From assembly GCA_030704615.1 (NCBI GenBank), contig CM060732.1, forward strand, positions 18,414,001 through 18,478,000: 64,000 nucleotides of DNA. Direction: 5' to 3'. A model generated the notes under the pieces. The model saw only the letters and a list, made by a program, of their open reading frames with translations. It was not told the origin of the DNA and did no database searches. The position numbers were made by a program, and so were the translations under genes. Shown here piece by piece: positions 1 through 8,754 of the stretch; positions within the stretch are counted from its first letter, which is position 1, and every line of letters begins with the position of its first letter. The stretch is from Takakia lepidozioides. Its lineage: Eukaryota; Streptophyta; Takakiopsida; Takakiales; Takakiaceae.

Positions 1-22
1 GACCAACCTAGCACCACCAGAG

Positions 23-739
23 TTGCTCAAGAGAGCATATGATTCCATTCAACGGCCACCCAGTCTCACGGTTGAGGGCATTTTGGACCAAGGGAGGCAG
101 CCACAGAGGGTGCGACATGATGACCATCCACTTTTGGTGGTGGTTAATCGAGTGGGACAGCCACGTACGGCCTTGCCTACACTTGTGAGATTTCCCACGT
201 CTCATGCTTTTCAAGACAATGGTCCAGGGTTGATTTGGGACAGTGCACTACAGCAATTGATGGAGCCCAATGCGGATGAGAGAGAGCGGGCAATGGGGTT
301 TGACACAGGCACTACAGCTATGCCAGCTCTATCAGAGGCATCACGCCGATAGATGTTGGGTCAAGCAATGGATCTAAATTGCTTGACATGGGTCATTAGC
401 TTGTGCATGGTTGAGCAACGGAGGTTGTAGACAGTGGTGGCTACTACTGCACTCCCATTGGATAGTGCATCCTCCCTGCCAACCGGGACGGTTGAGGCAG
501 TGAGTGGGGGCAAGCACAGGATCATGGGGTGCAAACACCCATGGCAGATGTGGGATCAGATGCGGAAAAAGAGAGTCATTGGGTCTCTCAAGGAGCAATA
601 TGAGGAGTGGGGAGAGCCATACACGGAGGATCAGTTGGAGGCCAAGGTGGCCAAGGCTCTTGAAGAGGTTGAGGATGTTTCTTTTGCGGAGGATGTTTTC
701 AAGGTGGCTATGGCGGAGCAAGTGGAGGCTACGCCATAG
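23..739 (+). pseudogene. Ty3/gypsy polyprotein segment upstream of RT, broken
   Basis: Two open stretches (23-352 and 434-739) share one reading frame and are separated by in-frame TAG codons (351 region and near 411). The first contains a motif MEPNADERERAMGF, which I associate with Ty3/gypsy polyproteins; the second is acidic and charged and precedes the RT. Both TAGs stand where CAG would keep the frame open. I assign the segment to the element from position, frame and this motif; no protease DSG/DTG motif is visible here, so gag and protease presumably lie further left. Confidence 0.6.
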
Positions 740-936
740 TCAGGGTGGGCAGATAAGGCCCAAGAGATTGCTATCTAGCAACCAAAGGTGCGTTTCCTAC
801 TTCCAAGCTTGGTGTACCCAAGGTTGCAGTCACTGAGGACAATTGCGAACCAGATGTCGGATCTACAGTCACTGGAGGAGAAAGACGGAGGATCCAACGA
901 TTTCTAAGGGCTTATAAAAATTGCTTTGCCTTCGGT

Positions 937-2271
937 TTGAAGGATTTGGGGAGTTTGAAGGGCCAGGAGATTCGTATTGATTTGGCAAGTGACACGCCAA
1001 TTTTTCGAAGGCCCTACAGGTATAGTGACATAGAGAGGTCTTTGATCCAGTCGCGGACTATGGAGTTGTTCGAAGCTGGATTGGTGGAGTTGTCAGGTGG
1101 GGGGTATGCCTCGGCAATGGTGATGCCAGCTAAGAAGGATATCTATGGCAATTGGACAGAAAAGAGGATATGTGGGGACTACCGTCCTATGAACCGTCAG
1201 ACTAAGTCCGATAGATATGCCATGCCAACTCCAGAGGAGATCTTTGATGCCATTGGGCATGCAAAGGTGTTTAGCACATTGGACTTGCGATCCGGTTACC
1301 ACCAGTTGCCAATCAAAGAGGCTGACAAGCAAAAGACGGCATTCTGGGGGATTGACCAACATGGGAAGGATTGCTTGTACCAATGGCGGTTCCTACCGTT
1401 TGGGTTGAAAAATGTTCCTACAGAGTTTCAGATGGTCCTGGATAGGATTCTTGCGGGGCTAGACTTTGCCCGGTGCTACATTGATGATATCATCATCTTT
1501 AGTGCCACAGTTGAGGAGCATGAGAGACACCTTCAGGTGGTGTTTGAGCGCTTGAGAGCGCATGGGTTGAAATTGCACCCTGGGAAGTGCAAGTTCTTCT
1601 ACAGCCAGATTGAGTATCTAGGCCACATGATATACCCTGGAGGACTGGGTGTTCAAAAGACGAAGGTGGAGGCCATTCCACGCATTCCACGCCCCATAGA
1701 TGTTAGCAGAGTTCGTGCTTTCATGGGATTGACAAACTACTATCGACGGTTTGCAATCAAGGGATTTAACAGCATTGCAAAGGCTCTTACCAAGTTGACC
1801 AAGGTGGGTCAGGGGTGGCAGTGGGAGGAGGAGCAGAAGGAAGCCTTTGAGGAACTCAAGGTTTGATTGACTTCTGCACCTATTTTGAGGCGGCCTACTC
1901 AGGGGCGGCCTTTCCAGCTACATACGGATTGGAGTATGCTGGGGATTGGGGCAGTGCTCGCACAGGTGGATGATGAGAGAAGAGAGTTTGTAGTGGCATA
2001 TGCTAGCCGTTCGAAGAATGATGCCGAGATGAAGTGTAGTTCCTATGAAGGGGAGTGTCTAGCTGCAGTATGGGCAGTGGCACATTTTAGATGTTACCTC
2101 TATGACAATCTCTTCACCTTTTTCACGGATCACCAACCATTGAAGTGGTTGATGGAGTCAGACAAGCTTAGGGAAGCTTGCACGGTGGGCACTTATGCTT
2201 CAAGAGTACGACTTCCAGGTGGTGCATCGAGCCGGTGTAGTCAATTGGGATGCAGATGGGTTGAGTCATAA
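937..2271 (+). pseudogene. Ty3/gypsy reverse transcriptase and RNase H, with one nonsense codon
   Basis: Reverse transcriptase followed by RNase H in one frame, interrupted by a TGA at 1864-1866. RT landmarks are FSTLDLRSGYHQ, QWRFLPFGLKNVPTEFQ, the catalytic YIDDIIIF and the GLTNYYRRF tail. RNase H begins after the stop with LHTDWSMLGIGAVLAQ and continues through FTDHQPLKWLM. The residue expected at the TGA is arginine, so a CGA to TGA transition explains it. Near 2170 the conserved end of RNase H moves into another frame (a one-base loss), which produces the nonsense tail of this ORF. These enzymes would copy element RNA into DNA; this copy cannot make a full polyprotein. Confidence 0.9.
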
Positions 2272-2359
2272 TCCATGCACGAGCAAACATGATGATACTA
2301 GAGCTCGGTGGCATGGTGAGACGGATGAGGAGATGGGAGGATAGCATGCATCTGCCTTT

Positions 2360-3919
2360 TTGTGCATTCTAGCAATGGGAGCTCAAACTGGTCCATCCCA
2401 TGTGATTGGTCATGGAGATAGTGTGCATGACGATCCAGAGATCAATGAAGAGTTTGGTGGTGCTAAGGAGGTGCATGAAGATGCAGCAGTGTTGGCCTAC
2501 CTTTGTATGGGAGAGACAGCAGCCAATATGACTGCTAAGGAGAGAGATCGAATCCTACAACGGGCCAAGAGGTTCAAGTGGGAGGGGACTTATTTGCTCC
2601 GAGTATGGGAGGATGGACGAGTGAGGATTGTGCCTCATCCAACACAACGAGCGCGATTGGTACGCCATGCCCATAAGGAGTTGGGACATTTTGGGGTGCG
2701 ACGCACTTATGGTTTGCTGCAAGGGCAGTATTGGTGGCGGGGCATGCACACAGATGTGCAACAGTTAGTGGCAAGGTGCATGGTGTGTAATAGGGTGCGT
2801 GCTTCCTTTAATGCACCTATTCCACAATTGCATCCTTTACCCATCATGAGATTGGGATATCGATGGAGTCTTGACTTCGCGGGACCATTGCCACTGACGA
2901 TGCGCCACAACAAGTATGTGCTGGTGATGGTGGAACACTTCTCCAAATGGATTGAGCTGGTGCCATTGTCTGACGAGGCAAGTGAGGAGGCTGCGTATGC
3001 ATTCTTAGATCGAGTGCTTAGCCAATTTGGTGCTCTAGCCGAAGTACTTACAGACCAGGGGAGAGAGTTCTTGGGGGAGTTTCAGGATTTGTGTGAGCAA
3101 GCCTTGATAGATCACCGCACGACTTCTCGGGATCATCCCGAGGCTGATGGCTTGGCGGAGAGAGTTGTTCAGACAGTCAAGAGGGGTTTGCGCAAGTACG
3201 GTTTGCAGAAGGGACACCTGGGAGATTGGGACCTTCAGCTACCTTGGTTGGCTATGGACTATAGGTTCAGCAAACAAGCGTCACTTGCCTCCTTCTCACC
3301 TTACTTTCTTCTCTTCGGCCGAGAGCCAGATTTGCCTACATCTATTCGCAGGGAGGCTGCAGTAGTCCTTGACCTTGATGATCCGGATGTGTGGATACAA
3401 ACGTGTGACCAGCGGGCAGAGTTGTTCAAGAGAGTCATGCCTATGGCTTTTGAGAACCTTGCTATTGCCCAACACCGAGACACATTGAGGTATGCCACCA
3501 TACATGGAGGCGGATATCGACCGGGTGTTCGGAGATTCAACCCTGGGGACTATGTGTATCTGCAGCAGACAGCACCTACGACCTTGGATGTCACAGCAAG
3601 GCGTGTGATTCTATGGGTATGGGAGGTGTTGTCTTCAGGAGTGTTGATTCTGGAGGGTCGAGATGGCATGGTATGGAAGGACCATGTACGCAATTGTGCG
3701 CCATATCACCTTCTACATGTGGATGGGAGGATAGATCCCAACCTTGCAGTGGTACCTACAGGGTTGCGTTGCATGCTATGTGGGCATGCTGGTGGTGCCG
3801 CAACCATGTTGGTGTGTGACAAATGCTCAAGGGGGTGGCACATGGGATGCTTGACACCGCCACTTGAGGAGGTTCCTAGCGGAGAATGGTTGTGTCCACG
3901 ATGCCTTGGACAGAGGTAG
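2360..3919 (+). CDS. Ty3/gypsy integrase with C-terminal PHD finger
   Basis: An open 519-residue frame covering the element's integrase. The N-terminal zinc-binding region is seen as GHFGVRRT followed by CMVCNRVRASF; the catalytic core shows RWSLDFAGP, VLTDQGREF and DGLAERVVQT, giving the D, D and E residues with about 35 residues between the last two. Where many plant Ty3 elements have a chromodomain, the last ~50 residues here are a C4HC3 PHD finger: CMLC, CDKC, HMGC and CPRC with the W and PPL typical of the fold. PHD fingers read histone H3 tails, so the inferred role is chromatin targeting of integration. The frame differs from the upstream RNase H frame, and the ORF starts inside the spacer rather than at a recognisable initiation site. 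Confidence 0.9.
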   Translation: MCILAMGAQTGPSHVIGHGDSVHDDPEINEEFGGAKEVHEDAAVLAYLCMGETAANMTAKERDRILQRAKRFKWEGTYLLRVWEDGRVRIVPHPTQRARLVRHAHKELGHFGVRRTYGLLQGQYWWRGMHTDVQQLVARCMVCNRVRASFNAPIPQLHPLPIMRLGYRWSLDFAGPLPLTMRHNKYVLVMVEHFSKWIELVPLSDEASEEAAYAFLDRVLSQFGALAEVLTDQGREFLGEFQDLCEQALIDHRTTSRDHPEADGLAERVVQTVKRGLRKYGLQKGHLGDWDLQLPWLAMDYRFSKQASLASFSPYFLLFGREPDLPTSIRREAAVVLDLDDPDVWIQTCDQRAELFKRVMPMAFENLAIAQHRDTLRYATIHGGGYRPGVRRFNPGDYVYLQQTAPTTLDVTARRVILWVWEVLSSGVLILEGRDGMVWKDHVRNCAPYHLLHVDGRIDPNLAVVPTGLRCMLCGHAGGAATMLVCDKCSRGWHMGCLTPPLEEVPSGEWLCPRCLGQR

Positions 3920-4175
3920 TAGGCATGACAATGGTGAAGTTGGCAAGTGATCGAAGGTCTAGCCAGTGGGAATTCAACGTCATGGATACTCAATTGAAGA
4001 TCACGGATTACAGGCAGACGACTAACGATGGGGCTACTTGTGTACCCGGCCTCTTGATTTATCGACTTCAGATGTTGGGACTTATACGATTGAAGACCAA
4101 GCGATGATCTTATTGGGTGGATACTTGTCAGCTATCCGGTGTTAGATGGACCTAATCACCAGCTAGGGGGGCGAT

Positions 4176-4698
4176 TGTGGCATAGCTTTCTAGGATTGTG
4201 TGCTTAGATTGTGTGTAGACGACGATGTATGTTGTGGCACGATGCTTAGGTGCACGACAGCTATAATGGTTTTAGTCATGGTTAACTAGAATTACCTACT
4301 TCTAGTTAATTAGGACATTTTAGATATTTATATGTGCATTTTGTGTGTTGGGACTTCATTTGGTCTCATATGCCAAGTGAGGAATCAAGCCTCACTTGGG
4401 ACATGGGGATGGGTTTTCCCCTTGTGAGGGTTGAGGAGGCTCATCTTCTGGAAGTTGAGCCTCCATGAGCCTCTCCCACCTCCATAGCTCTAGGTATTGA
4501 GAGGGAGTGTGGGGAGGGCTTTGTAGGGTGGATTCCTTTAGCAAAGGTGCCATTGACTTGCTAGTTTATGTGATTGAGTGGATTCATGAGTGGAGTGTTT
4601 CCATTGTGTGTTCACTTCCATTATCATTGTGGCATAGCTTTCTTAGATTGTGTGTGGACAGCGATGTATGTTGTGGCACGATGCTTAGGTGCACGACA
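4176..4698 (+). repeat. 3' LTR of the Ty3/gypsy element, with duplicated ends
   Basis: The segment starts TG just after the polypurine tract GCTAGGGGGGCGAT and ends CA at the copia junction. Its first 84 bases (4176-4259) and last 71 bases (4628-4698) are near-identical apart from a 13-base gap: both run from TGTGGCATAGC to GTGCACGACA. The middle contains a GAGGCTCA...TGAGCCTC hairpin (about 4437-4470). The 5' LTR is outside the window, so the boundaries rest on TG/CA, the polypurine tract and the interrupted copia frame. Confidence 0.75.
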
Positions 4699-5149
4699 GG
4701 CCTATGTTTGTCATGTCAAACCTTTTGCTTAGCTGTGCCTGTATCCACTCGATTTTTTTAACATGATCTCCAGTAATGAGAAGGTTGTCTACATACAGGA
4801 CAATAACCATAATCTTTCCATCTTCTATACAATAATATAGATTGTAGTCTGCATTACTCCTATGTAGACCTTGAGCTTTAAGATAGGCGTCTATTATTTC
4901 GTACCATTCACGGGGAGCTTGCTTCAGTCCGTAGAATGCTTTGTTGAGTCTGCATACCTTGCTCTCTTTTCCTTGGACGATGAAACCTTGTGGCTGCAGC
5001 ATGTAGACCAACTGCTTTAGGTGACCGTTGAGAAATGTTGTTTTAATATCCATGTGATACATGGGCCAATTCCGTTGAGCTGCAAGGGCCACTAGAGCTC
5101 TCAAAGTGCTCCACTTGGGCACTGGGGCGAATGTTTCCTCGTAGTCCAC
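4699..5149 (-). pseudogene. copia reverse transcriptase, interrupted; catalytic YVDD changed to YVDN
   Basis: The frame opens with DYEETFAPVPKWSTLRAL, continues through YHMDIKTTFLNG and KAFYGLKQAPREWYE, and reaches LYVDNLLITGDH. Active copia RTs have YVDD at this place; here the second aspartate codon is AAC (minus strand, 4784-4786), a single G to A change removing a metal-binding residue. The frame ends FDMTNIG and then runs into Ty3 LTR sequence. The upstream portion of the RT is in a different frame (5207-5488). Confidence 0.9.
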
Positions 5150-5206
5150 TCCTTGACGTTGCTCAAATCACGGACCACCAACCAAGCTTTGTAGACTGGT
5201 TGAGCT

Positions 5207-6637
5207 TCACCTAAGCCTTGTTTCAGCTTGTAAACTCATTTTGCACTTCGTTCCTCTTGGAAGGTCTACCAGATCCCATGTAGAGTTTCGATCAATACTG
5301 CGCATTTCCTCGATCATAGCAAAGATCCAAGCTGGATCCTTGCATGCCTGTTCAAAAGTCACAGGTTCCTCAGAAGTGGTGACGGTGATTGCGTGAGCTG
5401 CAGGCTTTGTGATTCCAGAGATGATATAATCCTTGTGCCAATCAGGTGCATGTCTTTCACGAGTCGGATATCGTTGAGGTGTTGGCACCGCAGTCTCCTA
5501 ATCAGTTGGAATATTTACTGCAATCTCCTGATCAATTGGAATATTTACTGCAGTCTCCTGATCAGTTGGAGTATTTACTGCAATTTCCTGAGTTGGATTT
5601 ACATCCTCGGGTGCCAGAGTGGACCCTTCCTTATGTGTACTCCCATCTGTCTTTATGAATGGGTCATGTACAATGATTGTATGCCGAATCATTGGTTGAT
5701 ATGGAGGGGTGTCACCTTGAGGAGTAGTCTCCTTTTCTTGGGGAGGAACTAAGTTCCCTGGGGATGGTGGGATGAAATCCCCAAGGCCTGTAATTACCTC
5801 TGGTGTGGTCGAGAGGTTGCGATCAGAGATCTGCAATGAACTCTCATCAAAGACCACGTCTCTGGAGATAACAATTTTTCTCTTCTCTGAGTCAAAACAT
5901 ATGTAGGCTCTTGAGTTTGTGTCGTATCCCAGAAAGATACATTTTCTAGACCTGGCCTCCATCTTTCCTCTTTCTTCTTTGGGAATATGCACATAAGCAG
6001 TGCAACCAAACACTCACAAAAAGGAAAGATCTGGTTTGACCTTGGAGTATTTTTCCTCCGGGGTAATACCAGAATTGGCTTTTGTGGGAGATCAATTTAC
6101 CAGAAAGTTTGCCGTGTTGAGTACCTTTGGCCAGAGATATTTTTCCACTGGGGTAGAGACAACCATGCTCCGCGCTCTGTCCAAGAGAGTTCGGTTCTTT
6201 TGTTCCGCAACCCCGTTCTGTTGGGGCGTGCGTGCTTGGGTCAGTTGCCGATGGATGCCTGCATTTTTGCAAAAATCTTCAAAAGCAGTGGACAAGTACT
6301 CTCCTCCCCAATCTGTTCGAAGCGCTTCGATCTTGAGCCCAGTCTCGTGCTCAGTAAGAGCCTTGAATCTCCGGAAGACCATTAGAGCTTCACAGTTCTT
6401 GCTGATAAAATAAATCCAGGTTTTTCTAGAGAAATCATCTGTGAAGGTAATAAAGTACCTAGACCCCTTGAGAGATTTTGTGGCTAGAGGGCCACATATA
6501 TCAGAGTGAATGAGTTGTAAAGGTTTGTTTGCTCTATTTTCACTTTTCTTTGGAAATGTCTCTCTGCAGTGCTTGCCAAATTGACAACCTTCACATATGC
6601 AGGTAATGAGAGGTAAATAGGGGATTCCTTTTGCCAC
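5207..6637 (-). pseudogene. copia integrase and integrase-RT linker, in three frames
   Basis: The integrase stretch (6092-6637) shows CEGCQFGKHCRETFP, LIHSDICGPL, ITFTDDFSRKTW, LRTDWGGEY and TPQQNGVAEQKNR, giving the zinc-binding cysteines and the D, D and E catalytic residues. It continues after frame changes as the linker (5498-6013, with FGCTAYVHIPKEERGK and KCIFLGY) and the start of RT (5207-5488, with EPVTFEQACKDPAWIFAM and NSTWDLVDLPRG). The linker region includes three imperfect copies of an IPxDQExAVNxP repeat near 5500-5600. Frame changes near 5490 and 6010-6090 make it non-functional. Confidence 0.88.
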
Positions 6638-6640
6638 ATT

Positions 6641-7141
6641 TCAGCTGGACAAGTGGTGAAGGCTTGGATAGTTAAGATGCCCCAATCTATTGTGCCATAG
6701 ATGTACATCAACCTTTCCTTCAACTAGATTGACTTCTATTCCTGGTTTTGGAGGTTTCTTTCCCGTATCAGTGCACTTGCTACTATCAAATACAACAACA
6801 AGATTCTTATTGACTAAAGCTCCTACAGATAGTAAGTTCTTAGTCAGACCCGGTACGTAGAGAACATCATCGAACTCCTTTATTTCTCTAGAATTGCCAC
6901 GAAGGCTCACAGTGCCAGTCCCTTGGAATTTGTGAGGCACTCCTCCAGCTGTGGTCACATTGTAAGACTTGGTGGAGGGTTTGATCTGATCTAGCAGAGC
7001 TGGATTGCCCGTAACGTGCTTGGATGCTCCAGAGTCGATGATCCAAGATGGGTCATTTGTCTCTATTGCCAGAGCTGTGAGTGCTTCCTTAAAGACCTCT
7101 AAAGCTAGGGCCCTCAACATCCTCAGTACTCTCTTCTGCAC
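6641..7141 (-). pseudogene. copia protease and GAG-pre-integrase region
   Basis: Carries WIIDSGASKHVTG, the active-site D-S-G of copia aspartic proteases, then VLYVPGLTKNLLSVG and the GAG-pre-integrase motif LWHNRLGHLNY. The ORF stops with TGA just before the integrase zinc-finger region; arginine (CGA) would be expected there. The gag frame ends upstream at a TAG inside the zinc knuckle, so gag and pol are separated by stops plus a frame change near 7090-7140. Confidence 0.88.
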
Positions 7142-7235
7142 TAGGATCTAGTATCTCATCGGTGTCACAGTTTGTGAAATGTGCTTCATGGGGACGAGTT
7201 GGCCCTGGCCCGTTGTAGTGAGTACACTCGCGGGC

Positions 7236-7991
7236 CTAGTGGCCTGTCTTGCCACATTTGTGACAGACATCAGCCTTCTTGGATGATCCTGAGCTATCCT
7301 CAAATGCTCGCTTGGCATTGAAGCGGCCATGATGTTTGCGCTCTTTTAACAACTTCCGGAAACGCACTATGAGGGCATCCTCCCCGTCATTTTTCTTGGC
7401 TCGATTGATCATATTTTCTTCTTCCAAGAGCATGCGGCCAGTCAGCTCTTCCAAGGAAGGAAGCTCCTTCTCACAAGAAATGGCTCGGATGAATCCATCG
7501 TAGCTGTCCGGGAGTGTGTTGATGACCTGCTCAACCACCATGCCATTGTCGGGTGCTTCATCTGTTACGTGTCTCATGAAATCAGCAACTGAACTACCTT
7601 CGGACATCTTGAGGTTAGAAAAGTGGTGCCTCACAGGTAGCCTCTTGGTGTTGTTCTTGGTTTCGAACATCTTTGTGAGGACCTCCCAACATTCATTTGG
7701 ACCATTGCAGTTCATGATGAACGGGACAATCTGATCCTTGATAGACAATTTGAGGATCGCAAAGGCCTTCCTCAATCTAGATCTCATGGAGTCCGGTCCT
7801 GAACTGACCGATGAGATTTCACTTAGGGTATCAAGGTTCCTGATTCCCCCCAATGGGTTTGTTGGAGATGTGACAATATTCCACAAGTCCTGACTCTCTA
7901 GGATATTCTGGATCCTGAACTTCCACATATTATAGTTCGAGGCTCCCTCAAGTTTGTGACAATCAGAGAGAAGTTGCTCAATTCCAGGCAT
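7236..7991 (-). pseudogene. copia Gag with zinc knuckle cut by a stop
   Basis: The likely start is the ATG at 7991 (MPGIEQLLSDCHKLEGASNY), because the residues further upstream are hydrophobic and unlike Gag. The body matches the UBN2/retrotran_gag type: YNMWKFRIQNIL, LTKMFETKNNTKR, HHFSNLKMSEGSSVADFM and INTLPDSYDGFIRAI. The zinc knuckle begins CHKCGKTGH and is interrupted by TAG before the last cysteine (ARECT follows in the same frame), so the CCHC motif is split. Gag would form the particle that packages element RNA. Confidence 0.88.
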
Positions 7992-8263
7992 ACTGTAAAG
8001 ACTTACATGACACATGAAACAAAACAAGAAGAAAAAATATGATAACTCACAGCAGTGGATAAGACTGCACTCGCTTTACGACAAAAGGAACTGATGCACT
8101 GACCACTAGCCTTAAAAGTGTCAGTCACCTAAATCAAAGCACCCGTGTGCTAGCTACTAGCTCTATAGCACTAGTCAGGGTGGGCCCTTACTTCGACTAC
8201 TAACTGTATAGTATCGAGTTGGCTATCCAGAAGACCTCAGCCGCTAATCTTATAGCGCTAGGC

Positions 8264-8275
8264 GCTCTAATACCA
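8264..8275 (-). promoter_or_regulatory. copia primer-binding site
   Basis: On the minus strand the 12 bases directly after the LTR read TGGTATTAGAGC, one mismatch from TGGTATCAGAGC, the site complementary to plant initiator methionine tRNA. It primes minus-strand DNA synthesis. Confidence 0.85.
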
Positions 8276-8546
8276 TGTTGGTTTCGTAAACTAAAACAAG
8301 TCAAGAAACAGAGCACATGAGGTTCCTATAAATACTGAGAAGGACCACTGAGCCCAAGGGGCTGGTCCAAGGCTTGCCCTTGACCCTGAGCTAACAAGTG
8401 GGGTTTCACTACTTGATAATGAGCATATCTACACAAAGCAAGGAATTACAAGTGTCACTGCTAATCATGATAAGAGAAGCTACACTAAGAACCCAAGCCA
8501 CACTAAATAATAAGTGCTGAAACATGAAGAGTGGGTAGTTCCAACA
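8276..8546 (-). repeat. copia 5' LTR
   Basis: Starts TGTTGG at 8276 next to the primer-binding site and ends CCAACA at 8546: six-base terminal inverted repeats ending in TG/CA, length 271 bp. The flank immediately outside is ATTAA, a possible target duplication whose partner is outside the window. Confidence 0.85.
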
Positions 8547-8745
8547 ATTAAGCTAAGAAGAGGCCTCAAAGAGGGCCCGGAAAACTGCGCACCCCATGCC
8601 AAGGACATTAATACATGGATGGTGTGGCAATGGGACCCAGCAGCCGTATGCTTGGAGAAGTGTACGTGGCCAAGGCAACCTTCTAGAAGGGTCCCACCGC
8701 TGAGGGCTCGGCGGGCTTGTAGAAGGTCCCACCGCCCTGTGAGGG

Positions 8746-8754
8746 TATATAAAG
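8746..8754 (+). promoter_or_regulatory. TATA-like box after a short tandem repeat
   Basis: TATATAAAG at 8746-8754 follows two copies of TAGAAGGTCCCACCGC-like sequence (8680-8735) and precedes a pyrimidine-rich stretch. It looks like a core promoter, perhaps of an LTR, but no gene is recognisable downstream. Confidence 0.3.

Larger units (their letters stand above)
1..4698 (+). mobile_element. Ty3/gypsy LTR retrotransposon, 5'-truncated by the window edge
   Basis: In order on the plus strand lie a polyprotein segment, reverse transcriptase, RNase H, integrase, a PHD finger, a polypurine tract (4164-4173) and a 3' LTR. RT before RNase H before integrase is the Ty3/gypsy order. The 5' LTR and most of gag lie left of the window. 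The right end (4698) abuts a copia reverse transcriptase that breaks off exactly here, so the element was inserted into that copia copy. Several in-frame stops and at least two frame changes make this copy inactive. Confidence 0.92.
4699..8546 (-). mobile_element. Ty1/copia LTR retrotransposon, 3' end removed by the Ty3 insertion
   Basis: On the minus strand: LTR (8546-8276), primer-binding site, gag with a zinc knuckle, protease, integrase, then reverse transcriptase. Integrase before RT identifies Ty1/copia. The RT frame is cut at 4699, in the block just after the catalytic site, and the rest lies left of the window beyond the Ty3 element. Several stops and frameshifts show it is dead. Confidence 0.92.
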
